DNA of 64,000 bases from Pseudomonadota bacterium (GCA_013285465.1 CP053449.1:547179-611178); one strand, 5' to 3'; positions 34,212 to 44,003 are shown, numbered from the stretch's first letter. The notes: generated from the sequence alone by a model not told the origin. A program made the numbers and translations.

Positions 34212-35774
34212 TTATTTCGGTGCCGCAGGTTTCGGCGGTTTTGGTGCTTGCGCGGGGGCGGGCGCGAATTTTTGTTCCAGCCGGTTATAAAATTCTGCCA
34301 GTTCATCCAGCTTGTGCTCTTCGCCTGCCTGCACATATTTGCAGGTGCCTGCCGCGAGTTCTTCGCGCATTTTATCCAGCATTTCATGGGCGCGGGCAAT
34401 GGTCATCATTTTCTCCGGCGCATCGGGGTCGGTCATTTTATGGTGGATGCTTGCTTTGAACGCCTTTTGCTCCTGCGCGGTCAGCGTGTCCTGCGGGGCA
34501 TTTTCAAAAATAATGCGTTTGGCAAATTCCGGGAAACGCGCCAAGGTCGGATTGTCTTTTAAATCATCGGCAAAACGTGCGGTGAAGCCCCGCATCAAAT
34601 CGGCGCGGGTTTCCCAGTCGCCTGCCTGAAATTCGTCGCGCCAGACGGAAAGCCGTGTTTCGACTTCTGCGGGCAGATCAATATAAAGCTGTTTTTCAAT
34701 CGCATCGGGGACGGGGATTTCCTCTTCCGCCAGTGCGGCGGCCTGTGCGATTTTTGCCTGAAATTCGAGATTGTCGCGGATCAGTGCCGCGCGGGTTTTC
34801 AGTGTTTCTTCATCAATATCTGCGGGCAGCAGCTCTTTCGCTGTGTCCTCCAGCGACATGAAAATCGGCTGCTTTTGCGTCAGGACTTTATAGAACGGGT
34901 TGTTCTTGGCTTTTTTGCCTGTGTCCTTGTTCAAAAGGGCGACAAGCTCGCTCATCGGTTTGTCCATGTAGTCAGCGGGGTCTTGTGTCAGGTCAAACAG
35001 AATTTCCTGCCGCTCATAGGCATCATTCACGGCAACGGGCGCAACCATGTAATGTTTCATATTGCCCGCATAACCTGTGGCATAGGAGACGATCTCGTTC
35101 TCATCCAGAAATTCTTTCACGCCTTCTTCGGTGACCATGTTCAGCATTTGCTGCCACAGCACAGGCGCTTCATCGCGGATTTTTTTGGCGACCGCGATGG
35201 TGGCTTTTACATCGGCGACGGCTTCATGCGCTTCTTCTTCGGAAAATTCCACACCGTTCTGGCGCGCGACAACACCCAGTGATATTGCGGGCTGCGGTGT
35301 TTTGTGGCGTGTTTTCTGCTCAAGGGTCAGGGCATCGGGCGCATGCACGATACAGGCCTGTACCAGCCGCATCACATCAATGCGCTGATTGCGCGGCGTG
35401 TCATCATCCTGTTTTTGGAAGGTCAGGGACGGGTCCATCAACGTCTGATGCAGGGCGGAACGCAAACCGCGCTCGTCAAAATCCATACTGTTATAACCCG
35501 ATGTCGTAATCGGCCAGTCATAGCTGCGGAGAAGCTGATCAATTTCCTGCATCATGGTGAAGATTGTGTCATCCTCATCCGTCAGCTGCTGCGGCGTAAT
35601 GCCGGTGACCAGCAATGCCTGCGGGGAGGGAACAACGGCGGGCTGCAAGCGGCAGCGCAGGCTTTTTTCTTCCACAATATTCAAATCATCATCGGTGACG
35701 ACAAGGCCGACCTGTAGTATCTGGCCGAAATCTCTATCAATATCCGTGGTTTCAAGATCGTAAAATATATACAT
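34212..35774 (-). CDS. sbcB: exodeoxyribonuclease I
   Basis: 520 residues, a little longer than the E. coli enzyme (475). The N-terminal DEDD nuclease is complete: FYDLETT (D and E of motif I), SGYNSMDFDERGLRSAL (motif II) and EAHEAVADVKATI (motif III His and Asp). The SH3-like and helical C-terminal regions typical of ExoI follow (DPADYMDKPMSELVALL). The family degrades single-stranded DNA 3' to 5' in recombination and mismatch repair. The last 25 residues are Pro/Ala/Lys-rich, possibly a partner-binding tail. It begins a unit with slyX. A divergent 40-codon membrane ORF and yaiI lie upstream. Confidence 0.9.
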   Translation of the reverse strand: MYIFYDLETTDIDRDFGQILQVGLVVTDDDLNIVEEKSLRCRLQPAVVPSPQALLVTGITPQQLTDEDDTIFTMMQEIDQLLRSYDWPITTSGYNSMDFDERGLRSALHQTLMDPSLTFQKQDDDTPRNQRIDVMRLVQACIVHAPDALTLEQKTRHKTPQPAISLGVVARQNGVEFSEEEAHEAVADVKATIAVAKKIRDEAPVLWQQMLNMVTEEGVKEFLDENEIVSYATGYAGNMKHYMVAPVAVNDAYERQEILFDLTQDPADYMDKPMSELVALLNKDTGKKAKNNPFYKVLTQKQPIFMSLEDTAKELLPADIDEETLKTRAALIRDNLEFQAKIAQAAALAEEEIPVPDAIEKQLYIDLPAEVETRLSVWRDEFQAGDWETRADLMRGFTARFADDLKDNPTLARFPEFAKRIIFENAPQDTLTAQEQKAFKASIHHKMTDPDAPEKMMTIARAHEMLDKMREELAAGTCKYVQAGEEHKLDELAEFYNRLEQKFAPAPAQAPKPPKPAAPK

Positions 35775-35864
35775 GGAGCCTACCCGCTGGTGATGTAAAT
35801 CTGCGTTATCCTAGCGGGCGGCATTAATTATGTCAAGTTTATATTATATTTACCAATATCTTCC

Positions 35865-35987
35865 CTAAAACGGCAATAGACTGCTATCAATGTAATACCA
35901 TAGACTGTTGGGAAGATGGTTGTTGATGATTGTGACCAGTATGACGAGGCATCCCATTGTTGCCGAACCATAGATGTAATTGCTCAT
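35865..35987 (-). CDS. 40-residue small membrane protein (candidate)
   Basis: A short frame with a good ribosome-binding site (GGAG seven bases before the ATG at 35987). It encodes a 40-residue peptide with one hydrophobic stretch, GCLVILVTIINNHLP, flanked by Tyr-rich ends. It lies in a 320-bp space between exonuclease I and yaiI with no other gene. The GGAG sits in the arm of an inverted repeat (35995-36038), as for the LysR gene. Small length makes coding status uncertain; the site and membrane-like composition are the support. No family recognised. Confidence 0.4.
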   Translation of the reverse strand: MSNYIYGSATMGCLVILVTIINNHLPNSLWYYIDSSLLPF

Positions 35988-35994
35988 TGTTTTG

Positions 35995-36038
35995 CTCCGT
36001 TTTTGCCGTATATAAATGTGATACGGGTAAAAACGGAG
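35995..36038 (-). promoter_or_regulatory. inverted repeat over the ribosome-binding site of the 40-residue ORF
   Basis: CTCCGTTTTT (35995-36004) and AAAAACGGAG (36029-36038) are a perfect 10-bp inverted repeat, extended by GCCGTAT/ATACGGGT with one mismatch. On the minus strand the inner GGAG is the likely ribosome-binding site for the ATG at 35987. It is the second such CTCCG-T-rich repeat in the window. Confidence 0.45.
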
Positions 36039-36044
36039 AAAACC

Positions 36045-36080
36045 TGCGGAAAAAATACAAAATGCGGAAAAAATACAAAA
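36045..36080. repeat. 18-bp tandem duplication
   Basis: The unit TGCGGAAAAAATACAAAA occurs twice back to back (36045-36062 and 36063-36080) with no mismatch, just before the yaiI ribosome-binding site. It is probably a slippage duplication; a role in yaiI expression is not excluded. Confidence 0.8.
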
Positions 36081-36096
36081 AAGGGCGCGGAAATAA

Positions 36097-36546
36097 ATGA
36101 AAATATGGGTTGATGCGGATGCCTGTCCGAAAGTCATCAAGGAAATTTTATTCCGTGCCGCCGACAGGACGGAAACGCGGGTGATGTTTGTCGCCAATCA
36201 ATGGCTGCAGCTGCCGAAATCCGATTTCATTATTTTCGTTTTGGTGGAGCAGGGATCGGATGTTGCGGATGATAAAATTGCCGATGAATGCGCAGCGGGT
36301 GATCTGGTGGTGACAGCCGATATTCCGCTGGCGGCGCGGGCTGTTGAAAAAGGTGCCTCCGCGCTTGATCCGCGCGGAACCATGTATGGCACGCATAATA
36401 TCAAACAGATATTATCCATGCGCGATTTTATGGATTCTTTGCGCGGCAGCGGCATTGATACCGGCGGCGCAAACAGTTTCGGCCAGCGTGAACGGCAAGC
36501 CTTTGCCGATGAGTTGGACCGTTTTATTACCAAAGCGCTGCGGTGA
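36097..36546 (+). CDS. yaiI: UPF0178 (YaiI/YqxD) family protein
   Basis: 149 residues. [17 protein letters not shown], then [30 protein letters not shown] and [15 protein letters not shown] follow the complete UPF0178 pattern. The conserved acidic residues (D6, D8 and later Asp) recall the PIN-like nuclease fold, so a nuclease role is sometimes proposed. It is cytoplasmic and normal in length. The stop lies 2 bp from the convergent EamA transporter stop. AGGG precedes the ATG. Family placement is secure; function is not established for any member. Confidence 0.92.
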   Translation: MKIWVDADACPKVIKEILFRAADRTETRVMFVANQWLQLPKSDFIIFVLVEQGSDVADDKIADECAAGDLVVTADIPLAARAVEKGASALDPRGTMYGTHNIKQILSMRDFMDSLRGSGIDTGGANSFGQRERQAFADELDRFITKALR

Positions 36547-36548
36547 TT

Positions 36549-37487
36549 TTAATCCGGCAGGATCACGACGGCGACCGGTTTGGGGATGGCCTGTTTTTCG
36601 TGAACCAGCAGATATAAACCCGTTGCAATCAGTCCCGTTGCGCCGATCATCACCGTTGTTGTCGGTAATTCGCCGAAGATGAGATAGCCTAAAAACACGC
36701 CCCAAACCATTTGCGTATAGTGGAATGATGTGACGGATGCCGCCATTGGTGCAATCTGCAACCCCTTTGTGACAAAAAACGCACCGAAAATGACCAGAAC
36801 GCCGTTCACACCGATCAGCCATATGTCACGATGGTGTAAATAAGGGGCGACTTCCACACCGTTGATCAGCAGAACCGTGCCGGAAACGGCAAGCCCGCCG
36901 CAGAAAGTGTAAAATGTGAACAGCAGCGCGGAATCCTTTTGCCCGATTTTGCGTACCACCACGCATGAAACCGCATAACAAAGCGTACTGATAAAAGCGA
37001 AGAGCGCACCGATTTGAAAAAGCGATTGCCCCGGCTGTATCATGTATAAGACACATAAAAAACCGATAATGACGGCGATAATGCGCTGTAACCCCAGTGT
37101 TTCCTTTAAGACCGCTGCCACCAGTAACATGACCACCAAAGGGGCAATGAAAATAACGGCATAAAACTCGTCCATTTGCAGGGTTTTTAAGGCATTGACG
37201 TTTAATAGTGAAGAACACCCTCCCAGCCCTGCGCGGAAGGCGTGTAAATAAGGATGCGTTGTTTTAAAAGCAGTGCGGCCATGACGCAACAAGCCGTAAC
37301 TGCCAACACAAAGACAGCCGAGCAGGCTTTGCAGGAAGATAATCACCATTGGCGGGAATCCTGCAGAGGCCAGTTTTGCAATCGCATCCGTAAAAGTGAA
37401 TGTGGCAAAGCCCAGACAGGTCAGCAGAATCGCCAATGCTGTCGGTGAAAGCACGCGGTCGGCCGCGATAAGCTTTTCTTTTGCCAT
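36549..37487 (-). CDS. EamA-family (DMT) transporter
   Basis: 312 residues with ten evenly spaced hydrophobic helices in two EamA halves (about 15-145 and 155-300), the standard drug/metabolite transporter layout. Examples are TALAILLTCLGFATFTFTDA at the first helix and VTSFHYTQMVWGVFLGYLIF near the ninth. DMT proteins move amino acids, nucleotides or other metabolites across the inner membrane, usually outwards. Sequence alone does not give the substrate. It is transcribed alone, convergent with yaiI (2 bp between stops) and divergent from the calcium-loop protein gene across a 195-bp spacer. Confidence 0.9.
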   Translation of the reverse strand: MAKEKLIAADRVLSPTALAILLTCLGFATFTFTDAIAKLASAGFPPMVIIFLQSLLGCLCVGSYGLLRHGRTAFKTTHPYLHAFRAGLGGCSSLLNVNALKTLQMDEFYAVIFIAPLVVMLLVAAVLKETLGLQRIIAVIIGFLCVLYMIQPGQSLFQIGALFAFISTLCYAVSCVVVRKIGQKDSALLFTFYTFCGGLAVSGTVLLINGVEVAPYLHHRDIWLIGVNGVLVIFGAFFVTKGLQIAPMAASVTSFHYTQMVWGVFLGYLIFGELPTTTVMIGATGLIATGLYLLVHEKQAIPKPVAVVILPD

Positions 37488-37682
37488 GCCTCATATCTCC
37501 GATAAAATATAGCCCGTTATATATAGCATTACCGTTTCTATAAATGGACTCCTTTATAGCAGGCAGGTCAACAATAATTTCCGTGTTGCGTCAATACTTT
37601 CGTAATACATTTTTCGTTACAATAACCGGTCTGGAAAATCATCGTGGCAGTCGCCGCGTAAAAGTCTGGTTGGAGGAATAGT

Positions 37683-39188
37683 ATGGAAGAACAGGTGCAG
37701 GCCTCTTCGCCTGATAAAGGTTCGAGTGGCTTATACTTTTGGCTTTTGTTCTTGTTGTTGATTTGTGGCGCCGTGTATGCGGGGTGGGAAGAGATTCAAG
37801 ATGCGAATTATCAATTGCAAGGGAAGAGTGAAAAGGATCTGTTTAACGAATCCGTAAAATTTGAAAGGTTGCAGGATGTAAGAACTTTGATCCTTGATAC
37901 GGCTGGGAAGGGTGTCAAGCTTTCCGGGAAGAAGGTCTATTGGGATATAAATACGGATGGATTTGAAAATGCAGTGGACTGGATTGTTAAAGAAAATGCC
38001 TTTGTGGGCATTGATAAGAATAAAAACGGATATATAGATGATCACTCTGAAATTTTCGGCGCGGCGGGGGTGGGCGCATTTGATGAATTGGCCGCACTGG
38101 ACAGCAACCGTGATTTGATGGTTGATGCGCAAGATGAGAGATTTGGCGAGATAATCCTGTGGTTTGATGTCAATCATAATGGCAGAGCAAGCAAGAAGGA
38201 AATTTGGCCGGCGTCACAAGCGATCCGCCGTTTTTCTTTAAATCAGAATGTTGTATATCGCTGGCAGGATGATTTGAAGAAATATTCTGTTCTTGAAGTG
38301 ATAAAAATTAGGCATAGCCGCCCCAGTATGGTTGCCGTGAAGGGCTATGCAGAGCTTATAGATGGAAGAAAAGTTGCTTTAGAAGATTGGAAGTTAAAAT
38401 TTGATTTGATGAATACTCTTTTTCGCTATCAGGTGTCTTCTCCGCGTGTGAGATCGCTACCGAACTTGCGGGGGATTGGCCAGATACCGTCATTGGCTGT
38501 GGCAATGGAACTGGATTCTGATGCGGGTGATCCAAACAATATATTAGAAAAAATAGAACGGTTTCATCAGAAAAGCCTGGAAGAAATTTTTGTTAATTAT
38601 GAGCAGACGCAAAATGACTTTGTGCAAATTTTTTACAGATGGGCGCGCGTGGATAAAGTGGACCCCGCAACGAGAGGGGAAAATATTGATGCGCGCCAAA
38701 TTTCGCTTTTAGAAAAAGTGAGCGGAGAGCCGTTTCGTCAATTAGGCTTCCTGCAGAACCCCCGGCCAAATGCGGCACATTTGTCAAAACAGGCTTTTAT
38801 CAAGGCAGCGGACGCCAATGCTGCGCAACTCATCGTGCAGGGGGCGGGCCGAGGGCTGTTTCTTGGTCAGCCCCGGCTATCTTTTGCCAGTGCCAGGCTT
38901 ACTTATCCTGCCCGTCTGGATATGGACAAAGTAAATGAACTCGCTATGAAGGCGAGAGCAAAATATGGCAAAAGAGAGATGCTGTTGTTTTGGGTTTTTG
39001 TCATTAAATATTTAGATAGTTTGATTGGTATAGATAAGGTGCATGTTCAAGACCTGAAAAATCTTGATAATGCAATCAGCCAAACAGTTCCGGGGGCGCG
39101 CATTAAAAGTGCCATGACCTATATAGAATGGGAAGAACATGCGAATAGGCATACACAGTTTGATTTTTCTACATATAGCTATCATTGA
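37683..39188 (+). CDS. membrane-anchored protein with RTX-type calcium-binding loops
   Basis: 501 residues. A single N-terminal span (about 17-33, LYFWLLFLLLICGAVYAGW) precedes a calcium-loop region (80-180) of the kind found next to RTX repeats in hemolysin-like proteins. Loops start at D88 (DINTDGFENAVDW), D111 (DKNKNGYIDDHSE), D140 (DSNRDLMVDAQDE) and D162 (DVNHNGRASKKE), with EIFG between them. The remaining 320 residues are not recognised and are helical. Unlike RTX proteins there are no GGxGxDxux repeats or secretion tail. It lies 15 bp before a Sel1-repeat membrane protein gene, and the pair look like one operon. Codon use (more A/T, AGG/AGA) differs from neighbouring genes, hinting at transfer. 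Confidence 0.7.
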   Translation: MEEQVQASSPDKGSSGLYFWLLFLLLICGAVYAGWEEIQDANYQLQGKSEKDLFNESVKFERLQDVRTLILDTAGKGVKLSGKKVYWDINTDGFENAVDWIVKENAFVGIDKNKNGYIDDHSEIFGAAGVGAFDELAALDSNRDLMVDAQDERFGEIILWFDVNHNGRASKKEIWPASQAIRRFSLNQNVVYRWQDDLKKYSVLEVIKIRHSRPSMVAVKGYAELIDGRKVALEDWKLKFDLMNTLFRYQVSSPRVRSLPNLRGIGQIPSLAVAMELDSDAGDPNNILEKIERFHQKSLEEIFVNYEQTQNDFVQIFYRWARVDKVDPATRGENIDARQISLLEKVSGEPFRQLGFLQNPRPNAAHLSKQAFIKAADANAAQLIVQGAGRGLFLGQPRLSFASARLTYPARLDMDKVNELAMKARAKYGKREMLLFWVFVIKYLDSLIGIDKVHVQDLKNLDNAISQTVPGARIKSAMTYIEWEEHANRHTQFDFSTYSYH

Positions 39189-39203
39189 TTTGGGTGTGAT
39201 CGC

Positions 39204-42062
39204 ATGAGGGCTTTAATCTATATTCTATCAACCGTTTCGGTCTTTCTATTTGTGCTGTATATGGCGCTGAGTAATCCGGAACTGGGCAAACCGGGATTTA
39301 TTACTGCAAGGATTTGGGCTGCGAAAGCCGGCGATACGAAGTCACAAATTTACCTTGGGGAAGCTTACCGGGTAGGCGCACATATTTCACGGGATAGCGG
39401 TAAAGCGATCAAATGGTATAAAAAAGCGGCAGAAGGCGGGGCGGTCGAGGCATATTACCAATTGGGGCAAATGTATGAATTGGGAGACGGGGTTGATGCA
39501 GATCCTGAGGCGGCGAAGTCTTGGTATCTAAAAGCGGCCAAGCAAGGCCATACTTTAGCTAAGTTGTCATTGGTTACCTTGAGCCCTGATAGCGAAGGGG
39601 ATGAATTTGGTTTGGTTTTGGAGAATTATACCACTCTGGAAGACCTTCAAGATAGATTGGAAACACTTTTTGGGCGGGGAACGCCTATTGAAGCGATTGA
39701 TGCAGTCCTTGTGCAGGAACTTGGTTTTTTTCGCACGAATAATTTGATTCTGTCATTTGACCCGCATTCAATGTCGCATCATTCGGAAGATTCAAATCAT
39801 TTCTCTCGCGGTACCTCTTCTGATAAAAACTTCGTCTTCTATTTTAAACCTCATCCCTCTAAAGAAAACACGGGTTGGAAAGACGCTTCTGACGGATGGG
39901 TTATAAAAGCCGTCCATGGCAACATGCCCAGTGCAAATGATAGTGATTTCCAAAGGAGCATGGGGGGATCTCTTCAAGGTTTAAAATATATTCGCGCTTT
40001 AAAAATACCGGCTATTGAAAAGTCCAATGAGGAAGATAAGTCAATCGCGTTGGTGAAAGAGCTGCTGCAGTATAAGGCGGAGATTCAGGAAGTAGACGGT
40101 TTTGACGGGCGGGTTTGGTCTCAATTGGTTGAGGAGCATAAAAACTCTTCCTGTGTCATAGATTTCACTTATCAATGTTTGATTGACCAGTTTATGTCAC
40201 TGGCCGAATTCCCGCAGCCGTCCCGGAGAAGTTATTATGCGTTGATGGCGAAGAAGGCAATGTTACACGGAGACCGGAATGCGGCACAGAAATTATTGGA
40301 GGCATGGCCGACAACAAGAGACGTGCGAGAAGAAGAAGAGAGCTATTCCCGCCTGCGTAGACATTCGGATGCTGTCATACAAAAAGTGATAAGCGATTAT
40401 CAAATCAATTACATGAGACTGCTGTTCTTTGTTGGTCAATATGATAAAGCAAAGACATTGCTGGAAGAGCTGCATGCTGAACTTCAAACAGGTGATGATT
40501 ATGGTGCGATTGATGCGCTTATCAGCCGTGGAGATTTGTCATACGCATCGACAATTGCAAAAGAAACCCTGAAATGGAAAAGAGGTCGACCGGACCCGCT
40601 CAGAAATTCATCCGCACATGGCCATTGTCAAAATTACACACATAATCGGGCGGAGGCTATTGGACGGCTGGGCCTTGCCTATCTGGAACAAAACAACATC
40701 ACGGATGCGAAAAAGACAGCAGAATTATTAGAGGTTTATATCCGGAACAAGGCGTTCGGGCAATCAAGTTTCTGTTATGTGGAGGCCGCCAAGAAAAGTT
40801 ATGATGACCTTATGCGCAAAATTCTTTTTATGTATCGTGATGAGGGCAGAGAAAAAGAAGCGCATGACGTCTTTGATAGATTGTTCAAAGAAAAACTGCA
40901 GAATGATGAACCTATCCGCCGTTATGTGTGGCGCTCATATGAACCTCTGGCTTTTACGGCTGCGAAGCTTGGCTTGCAAAACAAGTTGATCGCATTGGCG
41001 GAATTTATTCAAGAACATAACAAGATGGATTATCCCGGAATTTATGCGCGCGCGACTTATGATCCGGTTCCGTATTTATACGCCTTGGCCGGAGAACATG
41101 AAAAGGCAATCCGGTTATGCGAGAGTAATGATTACAAGAAAAGTGAAGATGCGGCGGAAAAATCCCAGCCTAAAATTTTGAAAATTGAAGATGCTTCAAC
41201 AGCAGATGTCAGGCTTACAACCTATTTGAAAATTGCCGAAAGCCTGGCCGCGCTTGGGGATGCTGAAAATGCTCTTTTATATTTGGAAAAAGCTTCCCCA
41301 TATATGAATCATAGGGTTTATGAGCATGATGTCGTACTCCGTAATCTGGAGGATTATATCGATAAGGCGAATATCTACACGACACTGAAACAAAAGAAGC
41401 TGAGTGAAGAAACATTTGAAGAGCTTTTAAAGAAGTTCGGTGAAACAACGCCGGCTGATTTTCGCGGGGGACAAATCACTGCCGGGTTTATGGGGCGGTT
41501 CGCATTGCTGTTTGCGCAGCACAGGCATATTTCTGAATTGATGACATGGTCGGAGACATTGCCCAGATTTTATGCGGGAGCTTATTATGCGCGTATTGGA
41601 AAATTATTGCTCGATGAAGGGCGTATGGATGAGTATGAACTTTATGCGCCGGAAATGGTCAGAGTGTTTTCTAGCGATAAACAGCCCTTGGGTAATTGGC
41701 TGCACTTATTTAATGCTCTGATAGAACAACAAGCATTCGATCAATTTATGCGTTTTTATAATTCGGTGAATAAAGGGAGCCAACTGGACCATGACCGGCA
41801 ACCGCAACAGTTTGGAACTTTCTTGAGAGCGCAAAGGCCTGAAACCAAAAATACGCCGCAACAAATATGGATGATGGGGTTGCTGCTTAGAGCCAAGCTG
41901 AAAGGTGAAAGAGTTCCTGCGGATGTGTTTCAACAGATTTGGGAGCAATATATAGATAATTGCTTTTCACACCGTCATGCACTCACCGGTTATGGGCGTG
42001 ACAGCAATATTAAAGCCAATGAAAAAGAAACAATGGCAGCTTGTTACGCTGTTCTCATGTGA
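39204..42062 (+). CDS. Sel1/TPR-like helical repeat protein, membrane-anchored
   Basis: 952 residues. A hydrophobic N-terminus (ALIYILSTVSVFLFVLYMAL) acts as signal or anchor. Two canonical Sel1 repeats follow at about 35-115: AKAGDTKSQIYLGEAYRVG and AAEGGAVEAYYQLGQMYELG. The other 800 residues are a helical array with TPR-like stretches (YAGAYYARIGKLLLDEGRMD, LTTYLKIAESLAALGDAENA), and a Ser/Asp-rich loop lies at 170-240. It is cotranscribed with the calcium-loop protein 15 bp upstream. Such repeats are scaffolds for protein contacts; the partner is probably the upstream protein. No enzyme motif is seen. Its A/T-leaning codon use again differs from the flanking genes. Confidence 0.72.
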   Translation: MRALIYILSTVSVFLFVLYMALSNPELGKPGFITARIWAAKAGDTKSQIYLGEAYRVGAHISRDSGKAIKWYKKAAEGGAVEAYYQLGQMYELGDGVDADPEAAKSWYLKAAKQGHTLAKLSLVTLSPDSEGDEFGLVLENYTTLEDLQDRLETLFGRGTPIEAIDAVLVQELGFFRTNNLILSFDPHSMSHHSEDSNHFSRGTSSDKNFVFYFKPHPSKENTGWKDASDGWVIKAVHGNMPSANDSDFQRSMGGSLQGLKYIRALKIPAIEKSNEEDKSIALVKELLQYKAEIQEVDGFDGRVWSQLVEEHKNSSCVIDFTYQCLIDQFMSLAEFPQPSRRSYYALMAKKAMLHGDRNAAQKLLEAWPTTRDVREEEESYSRLRRHSDAVIQKVISDYQINYMRLLFFVGQYDKAKTLLEELHAELQTGDDYGAIDALISRGDLSYASTIAKETLKWKRGRPDPLRNSSAHGHCQNYTHNRAEAIGRLGLAYLEQNNITDAKKTAELLEVYIRNKAFGQSSFCYVEAAKKSYDDLMRKILFMYRDEGREKEAHDVFDRLFKEKLQNDEPIRRYVWRSYEPLAFTAAKLGLQNKLIALAEFIQEHNKMDYPGIYARATYDPVPYLYALAGEHEKAIRLCESNDYKKSEDAAEKSQPKILKIEDASTADVRLTTYLKIAESLAALGDAENALLYLEKASPYMNHRVYEHDVVLRNLEDYIDKANIYTTLKQKKLSEETFEELLKKFGETTPADFRGGQITAGFMGRFALLFAQHRHISELMTWSETLPRFYAGAYYARIGKLLLDEGRMDEYELYAPEMVRVFSSDKQPLGNWLHLFNALIEQQAFDQFMRFYNSVNKGSQLDHDRQPQQFGTFLRAQRPETKNTPQQIWMMGLLLRAKLKGERVPADVFQQIWEQYIDNCFSHRHALTGYGRDSNIKANEKETMAACYAVLM

Positions 42063-42151
42063 TATCTTTGGAGCTTGTCTGGGAAATACCGAAAAGAAAA
42101 AGTGACCGGGGACGTAGTCAAAAGATAAGTTTTCTCTTAGACTAGGGCGCT

Positions 42152-43837
42152 ATGAAATACTTGTTTATCATTGGCCTGTTCCTGTGCTGTGCTGTCTCCG
42201 GGAGTTATGACGCTCAGGCTGACCATCCCCTGTTCCCTGCAAAAGCTGCTGTTGTCAGCTCACACCCTCTTGCCACCAAGGCCGGTGAAGATATTCTGGC
42301 GCGCGGCGGCAACGCCTTTGATGCCGCCGTTGCCGTCAGCGCGATGCTTGCTGTGGTCGAGCCTTTTGGTTCAGGGCTTGGCGGCGGCGGATTTTGGCTG
42401 ATCTATGATGCAAAGACAAACAGCTATAACATGCTGGATGCGCGGGAGATGGCACCGCAAGCCGCGACAGCCGATATGTATCTCGATCATCACGGCAACC
42501 CTGTCCCCGGTCTCTCGACGGAAGGCCCGTTATCGGCGGGCATTCCCGGTCTACCTGCGGCACTCGCCAATATCGCTGAAAATTACGGCTCTCTTGAACT
42601 TGGCGCATTGTTGCAATCTGCGATCCGCGCCGCGCAGGACGGGTTTGCTGTTGATCGGCGTTATATAACGGGTGCGGAATACAAACTTGACCTATTGCGC
42701 CAAAATCCTGAAGCGGCCGGAATTTTTCTTGATAATAACGCTCTTCCCGCGCCCGGCTGGGTGCTAAAGCAGCCGGATTTGGCTAAAACGCTGACATTGA
42801 TTGCGCAAAATGGCGCTGCAGGGTTTTATGAAGGGGAACTTGCGGAGCGTCTCGTCAAAGATATCGCAAAACATGGCGGTATTTGGACATTGGAGGATTT
42901 AAAAGCCTACCATGTTGTAAATCGCACACCTGTCACAGGCACTTACAAAGGCACAAAAATTATTGCTGCCGCTCTCCCGTCTTCCGGAGGCATCACTTTA
43001 ATCAACAGCCTCAATATTCTGTCCAACTTCAATCTGGCCACGCAGGATGCGGTGACGCAAAAACATCTGATTATTGAAGCCCTGCGACGTGCCTATCACG
43101 AACGGGCGGAATATCTGGGCGACAGCGATTTTGTTGAAGTCCCGACGGAGCGTTTGTTGAGCGCGGAACATGCAACAGCACAAAGCCGCTCTATCAATTT
43201 GGCGCAGGCAACAAAAAGTGACACGCTATCGCTTGATGCACCGGCGCAAAATAAAGGTACGGAAACCACGCATTTCGCCGTCATCGACCGCGAAGGCAAC
43301 CGCGTCGCCGTGACGCAATCCATCAATTTCTGGTTTGGTGCGGGTTTTGTTCCCAAAGGGACGGGGGTTCTGCTCAATAATCAAATGGATGATTTCGTCA
43401 TAAAACCCGGAGTCGAAAACGGCTATCAGCTGATTGGTACCAAGGCCAATGCCGTTGCGCCGGGGAAACGCATGCTCTCCAGCATGACACCGACATTTCT
43501 GGAATCAGATCAGGGCGTAGCCATCCTCGGCACACCCGGAGGCTCACGGATTATCAGCATGGTTCTGCTGGCGGCGCTGGACCGAATGCAGGGAACAGAC
43601 GGCAAAACAATCGTTGCGCGTCCGCGCTTTCATCACCAGTTTCAACCCGACGAAGTATTTTACGAGAGCGGTGCCTTTTCGGACGAGGAAATTCGCACGT
43701 TAAAGCGCAAAGGTCACCATCTAACGCCGGTCATAAGACGGTATGGCAATATGCAGATTATTCTTTGGGATTATAAAGACAATACCGTCAAAACTTTCTC
43801 CGACCCGCGCGGCAAAGGTGATGAACATGTTTATTAA
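42152..43837 (+). CDS. ggt: gamma-glutamyltransferase
   Basis: 561 residues with an N-terminal export signal (YLFIIGLFLCCAVSGSYDAQ). The large-subunit region has GGNAFDAAVAVSAMLAVVEP and FGSGLGGGGFWLIYD; the autocleavage site is KGTETTHFAV, with catalytic Thr372 as the new N-terminus of the small subunit. LGTPGGSRIISM near the end is the usual small-subunit motif. The enzyme cuts gamma-glutamyl bonds, as in glutathione, in the periplasm and transfers the glutamyl group or hydrolyses it. Length is normal. A strong terminator lies 135 bp downstream. No partner gene is evident. Confidence 0.92.
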   Translation: MKYLFIIGLFLCCAVSGSYDAQADHPLFPAKAAVVSSHPLATKAGEDILARGGNAFDAAVAVSAMLAVVEPFGSGLGGGGFWLIYDAKTNSYNMLDAREMAPQAATADMYLDHHGNPVPGLSTEGPLSAGIPGLPAALANIAENYGSLELGALLQSAIRAAQDGFAVDRRYITGAEYKLDLLRQNPEAAGIFLDNNALPAPGWVLKQPDLAKTLTLIAQNGAAGFYEGELAERLVKDIAKHGGIWTLEDLKAYHVVNRTPVTGTYKGTKIIAAALPSSGGITLINSLNILSNFNLATQDAVTQKHLIIEALRRAYHERAEYLGDSDFVEVPTERLLSAEHATAQSRSINLAQATKSDTLSLDAPAQNKGTETTHFAVIDREGNRVAVTQSINFWFGAGFVPKGTGVLLNNQMDDFVIKPGVENGYQLIGTKANAVAPGKRMLSSMTPTFLESDQGVAILGTPGGSRIISMVLLAALDRMQGTDGKTIVARPRFHHQFQPDEVFYESGAFSDEEIRTLKRKGHHLTPVIRRYGNMQIILWDYKDNTVKTFSDPRGKGDEHVY

Positions 43838-43971
43838 AGGGGCAGGGCGTTCTTGCAACGCAATATTCTCGGATCGTGAAGCGTGTTGGGGAAAAGGATG
43901 GCTGTCATGTCAGGCAAAAGCGGTTTACTCTGGAAACTAATCTAGTCTAGAAAAACTTGAATATGCGCCAT

Positions 43972-44003
43972 AAAAAAAGGCCACCCGAGGGTAGCCTTTT
44001 TTT
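43972..44003 (+). terminator. intrinsic terminator after ggt
   Basis: AAAAAAAGGCCACCC (43972-43986) pairs with GGTAGCCTTTTTTT (43990-44003) through one C/A mismatch and a 4-base loop, with a seven-T end. The rest of the 43838-44169 spacer shows no convincing gene or other structure. Confidence 0.8.
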
